DNA from: Paraburkholderia sp. C35
GTDB lineage: Bacteria > Pseudomonadota > Gammaproteobacteria > Burkholderiales > Burkholderiaceae
Direction: 5' to 3'
NCBI RefSeq assembly: GCF_003121405.1
Contig: NZ_QBUY01000051.1
Coordinates: 1-59,489, forward strand
Length of the DNA: 59,489 nt
In this document: positions 9,263-18,392 of the stretch, piece by piece
How the letters are laid out: each line of letters opens with the position of its first letter
Numbering within the stretch: position 1 is the stretch's first letter
Notes under the pieces: generated by a model
Seen by the model: the letters and a program-made list of their open reading frames with translations, nothing else
What the model was told of the DNA's origin: nothing
Databases searched by the model: none
Position numbers and translations under genes: made by a program

Positions 9263-9497
9263 TGTCCAAAATTCGTCAGTGCTTGGGGATGCTGCTGTGC
9301 GGCTCGTCGTTGAGCCGCTGCGTGATGACTAAGGCAAGGTGTGTGCCATCTGTGTTGCGACGGGCGCAGAGGCTTGTGGGGAGCGGGTTTGCGGGGGTTC
9401 TGCCGCTAGCGCGGCGGTATGCGCCGCTGATTCACGATGAGGCTTCGTGGCACTTTACTGGTGCAGCGCAGCACTGTGGGCGCGCGCCCGCCACAGA
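9263..9497. other. Gene-free region upstream of the nitrate operon
   Basis: Together with the leader hairpin this makes about 300 bases without a convincing gene. An 88-codon reading on the plus strand has no recognisable domain and no ribosome binding site. The region should hold the nitrate operon promoter (read leftwards); I could not pick a convincing -24/-12 or -35/-10 pair. An imperfect GC-rich dyad (GCCGCTAGCGCGGC, near 9401-9416) lies in the middle. Confidence 0.4.
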
Positions 9498-9797
9498 CTA
9501 GCTGTCGCTACCGGGCGCGCTGGTTTGAGTCCAGTTCAAAGGTGCTTCGGTCGCGATTTTCAGCCGTCCCAGCAATTCAGGGTGGGCTTTGCCGTGACAT
9601 AGCAGCGCCATGCCGCCAAGTTTGCGTGCGTCCTCGTCCGTGATCGGGTCGACAGAGTGTTCAGATGCGTCGGGCGGTACGGTCATAACAAGGGCGTTAT
9701 CGATTGCCCCTTGAACCGCCGAACGCGATACCAGACAAAACTTGATTTGAGCCGTTGTCTCATCATAGAAACTGACGAAAGCCACTTCGTTGTTCAT
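9498..9797 (-). CDS. Hypothetical protein, candidate immunity partner
   Basis: A 99-residue acidic, soluble protein with no signal peptide or membrane segment. I do not recognise the family. The ATG at 9797 shares bases with the stop of the upstream gene (TGATG), so the two are translationally coupled, and that decides the start. Small acidic proteins coupled directly behind a larger unknown protein are often immunity proteins in Burkholderia toxin modules. That role is a guess based on arrangement only. Confidence 0.6.
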   Translation of the reverse strand: MNNEVAFVSFYDETTAQIKFCLVSRSAVQGAIDNALVMTVPPDASEHSVDPITDEDARKLGGMALLCHGKAHPELLGRLKIATEAPLNWTQTSAPGSDS

Positions 9798-10672
9798 CAA
9801 TACCCCCGGCAAATCTGATAATTGGAGAACGCGCGCCGCGTGCACTCCGCGAAAGTACGCGGGTCGCGGTACATCGCACCGATCATGTCACACGCCATCA
9901 TGTCGCGCTCGTATTGGCCAAAACACTCGCTTTCCTGCTCTTCGCTGACTCCGCGCGCTGCTATCGTTAAAACGTCTGCGTCTGTTGCTGTTGACCTGGA
10001 CTCGACAGGGTGGAAGTCGAACGCCACTGCAGTGGCATCCCACGCAGCGCCGCTGCTGTTTGCGCTTGAGGCTGCCATCTCCGCACGCGCCGCCTTCAAC
10101 TGCGCTTCCCACGTGGAGGGATCATACGGGCCGCGCAACACCGGTTCGCCGTTTAACGTCAGCAGACCCGGACCAGCCTTTTCAAAAGCCGCCCATTTCC
10201 CTCGCCCATATTCTCCAATGCCACTGAAGCCACCCGTACCAGACGAAGGCCATTTTTCAGGCGCCGGATTGGGCCGCATCACGCGCGGCAACGCGCGCCA
10301 TTCCCTGTTGATGACCGGCACGAGTTGTCCGGAAGTCACCGCGCCAGTCAGCGCCCGCCGGATACCTTCGTTATCAACGGGCAAATGCCAATGCGCGACA
10401 CTCAGAACTTCGGTCAGGAACGATCGCACCACGTCGAGTTCACGCACGCCAGTCACCGTGTGCAGATCCGAACGAGGCCGAAAATACCGCTCGAAATCGC
10501 GCTTGTCCCGTTCCCTTAGCCGACGCGCATCTTCTTCCCTATCGCGGCCTTCCGACCAACCGTTCGACTGCGCTCTCAGCCGGTCGCGCTCTACATCACG
10601 GTACTGCGCCGCACGGTACAACGTACATTGCCACCCGTTCTCCAGCGGCACATCGAGCGTATTCCATTGCAT
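9797..10672 (-). CDS. Hypothetical protein, candidate toxin/effector
   Basis: A 291-residue protein with an Arg/Glu/Asp-rich N-terminal part (residues about 18-65), a middle section resembling linker segments of Burkholderia polymorphic effectors, and a C-terminal stretch with four cysteines in the pattern ECFGQYERDMMACDM...ECTRR...QICRGY. That cysteine-rich tail resembles C-terminal tails I associate with secreted Burkholderia effectors, but I cannot name a catalytic domain. There is no signal peptide, so a type VI-like export route would be needed. It is coupled by TGATG to the small downstream gene. Function unknown. Confidence 0.6.
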   Translation of the reverse strand: MQWNTLDVPLENGWQCTLYRAAQYRDVERDRLRAQSNGWSEGRDREEDARRLRERDKRDFERYFRPRSDLHTVTGVRELDVVRSFLTEVLSVAHWHLPVDNEGIRRALTGAVTSGQLVPVINREWRALPRVMRPNPAPEKWPSSGTGGFSGIGEYGRGKWAAFEKAGPGLLTLNGEPVLRGPYDPSTWEAQLKAARAEMAASSANSSGAAWDATAVAFDFHPVESRSTATDADVLTIAARGVSEEQESECFGQYERDMMACDMIGAMYRDPRTFAECTRRAFSNYQICRGY

Positions 10673-10783
10673 AGATATCCGAACCGATGTCGATAGAACA
10701 GGCGGATATATCTAGCATGGAGACCCGGCCAATCTGTAAAACTTCGTCGCACCACCGCAAGCCCACTACTGGCGCAACCAACC

Positions 10784-11704
10784 CTACGTTTCCCGCGCCG
10801 CCCTCAATTCCCCCGCAATAAAATCCACAAACGTCCGTATCCGCGCCGACATCTGATGCCGTTGCGAATACACCGCGAAAATATCGGCGCTCGGCGTCTC
10901 GTAAGCAGGCAGCACCTGCACCAGACGCCCATCAGCGAGATATTCGTTGATATCCCACTCCGCGCGCATCAGGATGCCGTGCCCTTCGAGCGCCCACTTC
11001 ACGGCAATCTCGCCATCATTCGTGGTCAGATTGCCGTTGATGCGCACCGACTCCGTCTTGCGTGCCGCGCCGCGTCCCGTCGTCAGCCGCCACACGCCAT
11101 ACGCTTCATCGCCCTGGCGTATGCCGATGCAGTTGTGCCGCACGAGTTCATGCGGCGCGAGCGGCATCCCATACCCGGCCACATACGAAGGCGCCGCGCA
11201 CAACAGTCGCCGGTTCGGCGCAAGCCGGCGCGCGATCACGCGGCTATCGGGCGGTTCGCCAAACCGGATGCAGACATCGAACGCATCGTCGGTCAGCGGC
11301 GGCGGCGTGACGGACAACTGCAACTGCACCGCAACCTGCGGATAGCGATTCACGAACCGCGAAATCGCCGGTGCAACATGACTGCGGCCGAAGCCAAGCG
11401 TCGCATTCACCCTCAGCAATCCCTTGGGGCTTTTCTTCGCGCTGCCCAGCAACTCCGACAACGCATCGATTTCATCCAGAATGCGCCGCGCGTGCTCCAG
11501 ATACACCTCGCCTTCGGGCGTCAGCATCATGCGGCGCGTCGTGCGGTTGACGAGCGGCACGCCCGCGCGCTGCTCCATCTGCGTCAGACGCTTGCTGACG
11601 GCGGCGGGCGTCAGCCCGAGTTCGCGCGCCGCCGCGCTCAGGCTGCCGGACGCCGCCAGCGTCGAAAAAAAGCTCAGATCGGTCGGTTGAACGGTGTCGG
11701 TCAC
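10784..11704 (-). CDS. LysR-type regulator, divergent from tartrate/malate dehydrogenase
   Basis: 306 residues: an N-terminal winged helix-turn-helix (SLSAAARELGLTPAAVSKRL, about residues 20-40) and a periplasmic-binding-like effector domain from about 90. It belongs to the CrgA/DmlR-like LysR branch (RLTQMEQRAGVPLVNRTTRRM). The start is GTG at 11704. It is transcribed away from the dehydrogenase gene over a 108-bp shared region, the usual layout for a LysR regulator acting on its neighbour. By analogy with E. coli DmlR it may activate the dehydrogenase in response to a hydroxy-dicarboxylate; this is inference. Confidence 0.88.
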   Translation of the reverse strand: MTDTVQPTDLSFFSTLAASGSLSAAARELGLTPAAVSKRLTQMEQRAGVPLVNRTTRRMMLTPEGEVYLEHARRILDEIDALSELLGSAKKSPKGLLRVNATLGFGRSHVAPAISRFVNRYPQVAVQLQLSVTPPPLTDDAFDVCIRFGEPPDSRVIARRLAPNRRLLCAAPSYVAGYGMPLAPHELVRHNCIGIRQGDEAYGVWRLTTGRGAARKTESVRINGNLTTNDGEIAVKWALEGHGILMRAEWDINEYLADGRLVQVLPAYETPSADIFAVYSQRHQMSARIRTFVDFIAGELRAARET

Positions 11705-11812
11705 GGCTCGATTTGTGAACCGAAGTTAAAGATGCTTTGAGTCTAGCACCGGTTACGGCGTTCGCAGTTAGGTAAAGTCGGCTCCATTCCAAACAGATTG
11801 AAGGAGCGAGAC

Positions 11813-12895
11813 ATGAAGACCTACCGTATTGCGACGATCCCCGGCGACGGCATCGGCAAGGAAGTGGTGCCCGCAGGCAAGGAAGTGCTCGAAGCGCTGG
11901 CGCGCACCAGCAACGGCTTCCAGTTCGAATTCGAGAACTTCGACTGGGGCGCCGATTACTACCGCCAGCACGGCGTGATGATGCCCGCCGACGGCCTCGA
12001 CGCGATCCGCAACAAGGACGCGATCCTGTTCGGCTCGGCAGGCGATCCCGACGTGCCCGATCACGTGACGCTGTGGGGTCTGCGCCTGAAAATCTGCCAG
12101 GGCTTCGATCAGTACGCGAACGTGCGGCCGACGCGCATCCTGCCCGGCATCGATGCGCCGCTCAAGCGTTGCACGCCCGAAGATCTGAACTGGGTGATCG
12201 TGCGAGAGAATTCCGAAGGCGAATATTCCGGTGTGGGCGGCCGCGTGCACCAGGGCCACCCGATCGAAGCGGCAACGGATGTCTCCATCCTCACGCGCGC
12301 CGGCGTCGAACGCATCATGCGCTTCGCGTTCCGTCTCGCGCAGTCGCGCCCTCGCAAATTGCTGACCGTCATCACGAAGAGCAACGCGCAGCGTCACGCC
12401 ATGGTGATGTGGGACGAAGTCGCGCTGCAGGTTTCGAAGGAATTCCCCGACGTCAAATGGGACAAGGAACTCGTCGATGCATCGACGGCGCGCATGATCA
12501 ATCGCCCTGCCTCGCTCGACACCATCGTCGCCACCAATCTGCACGCCGACATCCTCAGCGATCTCGCCGCCGCGCTCGCAGGCAGCCTCGGCATTGCGCC
12601 GACGGGCAACATCGACCCCGAGCGCCGCTATCCGTCGATGTTCGAACCGATCCACGGTTCTGCCTTCGACATCATGGGTAAAGGACTCGCGAATCCGATC
12701 GGCACGTTCTGGTCGGTGGTGATGCTGCTGGAACATCTCGGCGAATTCGACGCCGCGAAGCGCGTGATGAGCGCCATCGAAACCGTCACGGCAGCTGAGT
12801 CGCTGCATACGGGCGATCTCGGCGGCAAGGCGACGACAGCGCAAGTGACGGCGGCTGTCTGCGCGCTGGTCGAGAAGGTGGCGGTCGCGGCATAA
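11813..12895 (+). CDS. ttuC: Tartrate dehydrogenase / D-malate decarboxylating dehydrogenase
   Basis: A 360-residue beta-decarboxylating dehydrogenase of the isocitrate/isopropylmalate family, nearest to TtuC/DmlA (YeaU): IPGDGIGKEVV at the start, R-V-R-E-N-S-E-G-E-Y-S-G substrate loop, and ATNLHADILSDLAA for metal binding. It should oxidise D-malate and/or tartrate with NAD+ and Mn2+. AAGGAG at 11801-11806 stands six bases before the ATG at 11813, which sets the start; an upstream in-frame codon would overlap that site. The gene is followed after 181 bp by a probable carrier for the substrate. TtuC versus DmlA cannot be separated from sequence alone. Confidence 0.9.
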   Translation: MKTYRIATIPGDGIGKEVVPAGKEVLEALARTSNGFQFEFENFDWGADYYRQHGVMMPADGLDAIRNKDAILFGSAGDPDVPDHVTLWGLRLKICQGFDQYANVRPTRILPGIDAPLKRCTPEDLNWVIVRENSEGEYSGVGGRVHQGHPIEAATDVSILTRAGVERIMRFAFRLAQSRPRKLLTVITKSNAQRHAMVMWDEVALQVSKEFPDVKWDKELVDASTARMINRPASLDTIVATNLHADILSDLAAALAGSLGIAPTGNIDPERRYPSMFEPIHGSAFDIMGKGLANPIGTFWSVVMLLEHLGEFDAAKRVMSAIETVTAAESLHTGDLGGKATTAQVTAAVCALVEKVAVAA

Positions 12896-13076
12896 CGCTC
12901 CGCAAGTCCTTTGTCTCACGGCAAAGGCGACACCAGCGGGCGCGCGCTCATGCAACGCGCGCCCACACGGCTGCACGCACACAACTACAACTGACCCGCA
13001 CACGACTGACGGGCAGACGACGCGTGCAGCCTGGATTGTCCGGCACAGCCCGGATCAACCTCCAAGGAGGAGACAC

Positions 13077-14384
13077 ATGCAACCGGAACTCGAAACGCGG
13101 GTATCGCGCAAGCTCATGTGGCGGATCATTCCGTTCGTGATGCTGCTCTACTTCGTCAGTTTTCTCGATCGCGTCAACGTCGGCTTCGCGGCGATGACGA
13201 TGAACAAGGCCATCGGCTTGTCGCCGACTGCGTTCGGGCTGGGAGGCGGCCTGTTCTTCATCGGCTACTTCCTGTGCGAAGTGCCGTCCAATCTCATTCT
13301 TCATCGCGTCGGCGCAAGAATCTGGATTGCGCGCGTGATGGTGACGTGGGGTATCGTCTCCGCCATCTCCGCATTCGTGGTCGGGCCAACCAGTTTTTAT
13401 GTGCTGCGCTTCTTGCTGGGCGTGGCGGAAGCGGGCTTCTTCCCCGGCATCATTCTCTATCTGAGCCTGTGGTTTCCGATGAAGCAGCGCGCCGTCGCGG
13501 CTGCGTGGTTCATGGCGGCCGCACCGATCTCGACGGCGATTGGTTCGCCGTTGTCGGGCGCGATCATGCAGTTGCCGCCGATGTTCGGACTCGCGGACTG
13601 GCAGATGCTGTACATCATCGAAGCCGTGCCTGCCGTACTGCTTGGCTTCGTCGTGCTCAGGTTCCTCACGGACAGCCCGTCGAAGGCTGCCTGGTTGAAC
13701 GCGGAAGAGCGCGACTGGCTCATCGCGAAACTCAAGTCGGAAGCCGATGCCCGCAAGTCGCATGCAGGCCACACGGCGGGCGCATTGAGTGCGTTGCGCG
13801 ACCCGCGTGTGCTGGCGCTGGCGCTGATCTACTTCGGCACGTCGGCGGGTCTGTATACGCTTGGGCTGTGGGCGCCGCTCATTATTCGCCAGTTCGGCTT
13901 CACCGCGTTCGAAACGGGCTTGCTCAACGGTATTCCGAGCATCCTCGCCGTCGTTGCGATGATTCTGTGGGCGAAGCATTCGGACCGCAGCGAGGAACGC
14001 ACCTGGCACGTCGTGATTCCGTGTGCGCTTGCATGCGCCGGCTTCATCTTCGCGGGACAGGCCGGTACGGCGCTGTTCGTGGTGCTGGCCCTCGTGGTGG
14101 TCAATGTCGGCATCAGCGCAGCCAAGGCACCGTTGTGGGCCATGCCGAGCATGTTCCTCTCGGGAGCCGGCGCAGCCGCAGGCATCGCGATGATCAACTC
14201 GCTGGGCAACCTTGGAGGATTCGTCGGGCCGTTCGTGATTGGCTGGCTGAAGAACGTCACGGGTGGCTATGCGGCGGGTCTGTACGTCGTGGCGGCAACG
14301 CTTGCCCTGTCGGCTGTCGTGACGCTGCTGCTAAGCCGCAAAGCGGCTCAGCCGGTGGCAACGCAGATGACGCATGATCACTGA
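13077..14384 (+). CDS. MFS anion:cation symporter, probable tartrate/dicarboxylate carrier
   Basis: A 435-residue 12-helix transporter of the ACS family (TtuB/GudP/ExuT group): FLDRVNVGFAAMTMNK in helix 1, EVPSNLILHRVGAR, and RFLLGVAEAGFFPG. AAGGAGG precedes the ATG by six bases. Its place after the tartrate/D-malate dehydrogenase suggests it imports that substrate. A hairpin follows the stop. The exact substrate is inferred. Confidence 0.87.
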   Translation: MQPELETRVSRKLMWRIIPFVMLLYFVSFLDRVNVGFAAMTMNKAIGLSPTAFGLGGGLFFIGYFLCEVPSNLILHRVGARIWIARVMVTWGIVSAISAFVVGPTSFYVLRFLLGVAEAGFFPGIILYLSLWFPMKQRAVAAAWFMAAAPISTAIGSPLSGAIMQLPPMFGLADWQMLYIIEAVPAVLLGFVVLRFLTDSPSKAAWLNAEERDWLIAKLKSEADARKSHAGHTAGALSALRDPRVLALALIYFGTSAGLYTLGLWAPLIIRQFGFTAFETGLLNGIPSILAVVAMILWAKHSDRSEERTWHVVIPCALACAGFIFAGQAGTALFVVLALVVVNVGISAAKAPLWAMPSMFLSGAGAAAGIAMINSLGNLGGFVGPFVIGWLKNVTGGYAAGLYVVAATLALSAVVTLLLSRKAAQPVATQMTHDH

Positions 14385-14408
14385 GGATCGCTGACACGAC
14401 AACACCAA

Positions 14409-14434
14409 GACGGGGGATCATACGGTCCCCCGTC
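14409..14434. terminator. Hairpin between convergent transporter and csbD-like genes
   Basis: GACGGGGGA and TCCCCCGTC form a perfect 9-bp stem around an 8-nt loop, 24 nt after the transporter stop. No clear U-tract follows on either strand, so it is probably a weak or transcript-end-stabilising hairpin. Confidence 0.5.
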
Positions 14435-14482
14435 ACAAACGCGAATCCCGAACCCGTTTCATCCGTTGCTTGTCTGGCCAGA

Positions 14483-14662
14483 TCAACGGCCCAGTTTTCT
14501 GATTTTTGCCTTCCCATCACCGAATGCCTTGCGCGCCGTTCCGGCCGCCTGCTGCAAATCGCCCTTCAGTTGTTGCGTGCGATTGCCCGTCGCCTTGCCG
14601 ACGACCTCATTGAGCTTACCCTTCATCTGCTGCGCGACACCCTTGACCTGATCGCGGTTCAT
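14483..14662 (-). CDS. CsbD family stress-response protein
   Basis: A 59-residue hydrophilic protein with the CsbD pattern: MNRDQVKGVAQQMKGKLNEV followed by GKATGN and a second helical repeat. CsbD-like proteins are abundant under general stress; molecular function unknown. The ATG at 14662 has AGGGAG upstream; a longer in-frame reading adds a Cys-rich segment unlike the family. It lies convergent to the carrier gene. Confidence 0.9.
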   Translation of the reverse strand: MNRDQVKGVAQQMKGKLNEVVGKATGNRTQQLKGDLQQAAGTARKAFGDGKAKIRKLGR

Positions 14663-14843
14663 GTCCGTCTCCCTGTTGATCGGCGCCAGCGCGCCATCGG
14701 AGACGTTGATACGCAATTCACGCGCCAGCACGTGTCGCAGCACGCAACAGCACGTCAGCAGCGCCAGACGCACGCATCTTCGTGACAACACGCGGGTAAC
14801 TTATACCCACGCGTGTCCACTTAGATCCGCGCCTTGCACCGCA

Positions 14844-17800
14844 TCATTCGACACCGGCTTCAACCTGCTGCGCCGCCCAGGTCTGCAGTTCTTCAGCAGA
14901 AACGGCTGGCGAATACAGAAAGCCTTGCAATTCATCGCAACCGATACTGCGCAAGGTGTGAGCTTCATCTTCGCTTTCGACGCCTTCCGCCACCACGCGC
15001 AAGCCCAGTTCATGTCCAAGCTCGATGATCGCCTTGATCACAGCGAGATCGGCGGGCGCATCGAGCATGTCGCTCACGAACGCACGATCGATCTTCAAAC
15101 GATCGAGCGGGAAACGGTTCAGATAACTGAGGCTCGAATAGCCGGTGCCGAAATCGTCGAGCGAGAGTTTCACGCCCAGCGCGCGTATCGCGCGTATCGC
15201 GTCGAGATAGTTCTCCGCGCTGTCCATCAGCACGGTCTCGGTGATCTCGAGTTCCAGCCGCTGCGGCGCGACACCATGCGTCGTGAGCGCGCGCCGCAAC
15301 GTATCGACGATATCCGCATCGCGCAACTGGATCGCCGAGAGGTTGATCGACATGCGCAGTTCGCCCATCTCATCATCGCGCCAACGCGCGAGTTGCCGGC
15401 ATGCTTCATTGATCACCCATGCGCCGATGGGAATGATCAGCCGCGTTTCTTCTGCAATGGGGATGAACTGCGCCGGACTCACCACGCCGAGTTGAGGATG
15501 GGTCCAGCGCAACAGCCCTTCGACACTCACCAGCGCTCCCGTTTGCGCATCGAGACACGGCTGATACGCGAGCCGCAATTCGTGCCGCTCGATAGCCGTG
15601 CGCAGGCACGCTTCGAGCGCGAGCCGTTGACGCGCGCGCTCGGCCATATCCGGCGAGAAGAACTTGGCGAGATTGCGCCCCGCTGCTTTCGCCTGATACA
15701 TCGCGGCGTCGGCGTTCTGCATCAGCGTTTCGATGTCCGTGCCGTCGTCGGGATACAGCGCCACGCCCGCGCTGCACGCCACCTGCAAGGTGACGCCGCC
15801 AATCGCATGCGGCTCGCGTACCAGCGGCAGCAGACGTTCGTCGATGGTGCGCGCGACATCGGCGGCGCTGCCCACGTCCGTGAGTATCATCGTGAACTCG
15901 TCGCCGCCCAGGCGGCTCACGGTATCGCCGCTGCGTACGGCCTGCACGAGTCGCCGCGACACCGAACGCAGCAGGCCATCGCCGATATGATGACCAAGCG
16001 AATCATTGATGTCCTTGAAGCGGTCGAGATCGATGAACAGCACGGCGACGCGCTGCTGCGCATGCTTCGCCTGTTCCAGCGCAACACCCAGCCGCCTGGT
16101 GAACAGCGCACGGTTCGGCAGTTCCGTCAGCACGTCGTGCTCGGCGAGAAACTCGATGCGCGCTTCGCTCTTCTTGCGGTCGGTGATGTCAATCAGCGTG
16201 CAGATGTAGTGCGACACGCTGCCGCGCTTGTCGCGCACCGCGCTGATCATCAGCCACGCCGGATAATCACCGCCCTGACGGCGGCGAATCTGCGCTTCGC
16301 CATTCCATGAGCTCGAACGGTCGACCAGTGTGGCGAGCGCCGTGATCATGGCGCCGCCATTCGCGCCCGCCACGATGAACGCAGGCGGCTTGCCGGCGAT
16401 ATCTTCCATGCGATAGCCCGTCGCACGATAGAACGACGCGTTGGCCGTCAGCAGACGCCTTTCCTGATCGAGATTCAGGATCGCCTCCGACGACGCCTCG
16501 AACACCTTCGCCCACAGTTCGAGCCGCTGCTCCATCAGCTTGATCTGGTTGATCGGCGTGAAGGCCGTCAGCACCGCGTCGCGGCCCTGGAAATTCAGCC
16601 GCCGCGCGGACAGCATCGCCCAGGTCGGCTCGGTGCTGGCCTTCCAGCGCACTTCGAATTCATCGACGGCATCGCGGTCCGACAACTGCTGGAAGAAGCG
16701 CGCGCGCACCGCCGAATCGAGGCCGTAGGCCCATGGGTCGGTGGTGCAGCCATTGAGCCAGTACAGCGCGGGCTGGTTCGCGTGCAGCACTTCGTGACCG
16801 GGCACGGCTGTCACCATCATCGGCACCGGCGTCGATTCGACCAGCGCATGCTGTGCCGCCGCTGCACGGGCCGTCGCGGCGAGTTCCTTTTGTACGTCGC
16901 GCTCGCGATCGAGCTGTTCCAGCATTTCGTTGAAGCCGCGCACCAGCTGGCCGATTTCATCCTGGCTGTGCCAGTCCGCGCGCACGGTGTGATCGCCCGT
17001 TCTGCGCACGGTGTCCATCACGCGCGCAAGCTGGCGCAGCGGTCGCGAGATCTGCTGCGCAACGAAGTAGACCATGCACAGAATGCTGCACAACAGAAAC
17101 AGCGCCGTGCCCAGATGCAGCCACATGCGCGAAAAAAGGCCGCGCACGCGCGCATGCAACAGGCCATCGAGCTGGTCCCCCGTGCTGCGCCACGTGTCGC
17201 GCACACTGGCGACCAGCGTTTGCTGTTGCACGTCGACAATCGACAGCAGCGCCGGATCGACCTCGCCATTGCTGTCGATCACGATACGCGCCGCGTGCCG
17301 GTACGATTCGACCGCCGTGAGCATGCGCGACATCGCGGGCCCGAGCGCCGAGTCGAGCGCGTGGTTGGCGGCACCCGCTTCCGAGAAGTCGGAACGCAAA
17401 CCTTGCAGCACGGCATCGAGCTGGCCTTCGAGCACGAGATAACGCGTGCGCAGTTCGTCATGCGAGCGTACCGTGTGCACGCCTTCGTGCAACTGCCGGC
17501 CAATGCGGTTCACGGACTCGAGCAATGCCGGATAGCGCAAGATCGACAGCGACATCGCGTAGTAGCTGTCGAGATCGGGATCGAGAATCAGGTTCGACTG
17601 GTTGCCGACGCGCGTCACCAGTTCGCGGCAGGCTTCGAGCGCTTCGTTGATCTGCGCAGCCGTGGGCTGCGCTTCGCGGGTCAACACGTCGAGCGCGGCA
17701 CGCACGCGGGTGTTCAATGCCGCGCTTTCCAGATGGGCGCCGTAGCGCGCCTCCGTGCTGGCAAGGTCCGTCTGCGCGTTTTTCAGGCGCGCCACGGATG

Positions 17801-18029
17801 GCCGCTGTCCCGCGCCTGCCATCGCGACATCGATCAGCGCATCGCTGACAGTCGCGATGTAGGCGTTGCCCACGATCTCCTTGTTAGAGAAATCGATCGA
17901 AATGTACTTCTCGTGAATCAGAATGCCGCTGATATACACCACTGCCGTCAGATCGAGCAGATAGATCAGCAGCAGTTTGCGTCCCACACGCAGACGCGCA
18001 AGCAGGCGGAAGAATGGATTGCGCTTCAT
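14844..18029 (-). CDS. Membrane sensor diguanylate cyclase/phosphodiesterase (HAMP-PAS-GGDEF-EAL)
   Basis: A 1061-residue inner-membrane sensor. A first helix (about 17-37) and a second (about 305-325) bracket a helical periplasmic sensor of about 265 residues. HAMP, a PAS-like region (about 500-620), GGDEF (about 625-790) and EAL (about 800-1050) follow. The cyclase signature GGDEF is intact, with an RxxD inhibitory site five residues upstream (RSGD). In the EAL part EGLLRW replaces EALLRW but DDFGTGYSS is intact, so both activities are plausible. The start is uncertain: ATG at 18029 or GTG at 18074; neither has a good ribosome binding site. The signal is unknown. Confidence 0.9.
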   Translation of the reverse strand: MKRNPFFRLLARLRVGRKLLLIYLLDLTAVVYISGILIHEKYISIDFSNKEIVGNAYIATVSDALIDVAMAGAGQRPSVARLKNAQTDLASTEARYGAHLESAALNTRVRAALDVLTREAQPTAAQINEALEACRELVTRVGNQSNLILDPDLDSYYAMSLSILRYPALLESVNRIGRQLHEGVHTVRSHDELRTRYLVLEGQLDAVLQGLRSDFSEAGAANHALDSALGPAMSRMLTAVESYRHAARIVIDSNGEVDPALLSIVDVQQQTLVASVRDTWRSTGDQLDGLLHARVRGLFSRMWLHLGTALFLLCSILCMVYFVAQQISRPLRQLARVMDTVRRTGDHTVRADWHSQDEIGQLVRGFNEMLEQLDRERDVQKELAATARAAAAQHALVESTPVPMMVTAVPGHEVLHANQPALYWLNGCTTDPWAYGLDSAVRARFFQQLSDRDAVDEFEVRWKASTEPTWAMLSARRLNFQGRDAVLTAFTPINQIKLMEQRLELWAKVFEASSEAILNLDQERRLLTANASFYRATGYRMEDIAGKPPAFIVAGANGGAMITALATLVDRSSSWNGEAQIRRRQGGDYPAWLMISAVRDKRGSVSHYICTLIDITDRKKSEARIEFLAEHDVLTELPNRALFTRRLGVALEQAKHAQQRVAVLFIDLDRFKDINDSLGHHIGDGLLRSVSRRLVQAVRSGDTVSRLGGDEFTMILTDVGSAADVARTIDERLLPLVREPHAIGGVTLQVACSAGVALYPDDGTDIETLMQNADAAMYQAKAAGRNLAKFFSPDMAERARQRLALEACLRTAIERHELRLAYQPCLDAQTGALVSVEGLLRWTHPQLGVVSPAQFIPIAEETRLIIPIGAWVINEACRQLARWRDDEMGELRMSINLSAIQLRDADIVDTLRRALTTHGVAPQRLELEITETVLMDSAENYLDAIRAIRALGVKLSLDDFGTGYSSLSYLNRFPLDRLKIDRAFVSDMLDAPADLAVIKAIIELGHELGLRVVAEGVESEDEAHTLRSIGCDELQGFLYSPAVSAEELQTWAAQQVEAGVE

Positions 18030-18392
18030 GGCAGGCGCGCCGCCGCGCACGACATCGAACGAGTCACACCGCACTCCCGGTCAGTAGAAGGAGAAGATCT
18101 GGTTTGCGCGCCCTGATGAAGCCGCTCGCCACTACGGCATATCGGCGCGTTGTTTCGCGACTTTAGCGTTTGCTGAATAATCCCCGCGACGGTGCGCCGA
18201 TGCATTGCGCAGGTGCAGAAAACACGGGCTTTTGCAGCGTTTCGCACCAAGCCATGTCACGCGTCGGGTGGTTTGGCGAAGCAGCAGCGAGCCTACGCAA
18301 GACGTGGTCCGAGCATTCGTCGACAGCGGCGCGAAACCGGTTTTGGCGGCATGATATGCATTCAGTCGATATAGCCTCGGCAAGGAGACGCG
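18030..18392. other. Divergent promoter region
   Basis: About 360 bases between the leftward GGDEF-EAL gene and the rightward acetyltransferase gene. It holds the ribosome binding site of the latter (AAGGAG, 18382-18387). I see no further gene or clear operator. Confidence 0.4.

Noticed and set aside
9235..9501. 88-codon frame on the plus strand upstream of the nitrate operon
   Set aside because: No ribosome site, no domain, Arg/Cys-rich composition; it overlaps the structured leader of narK.
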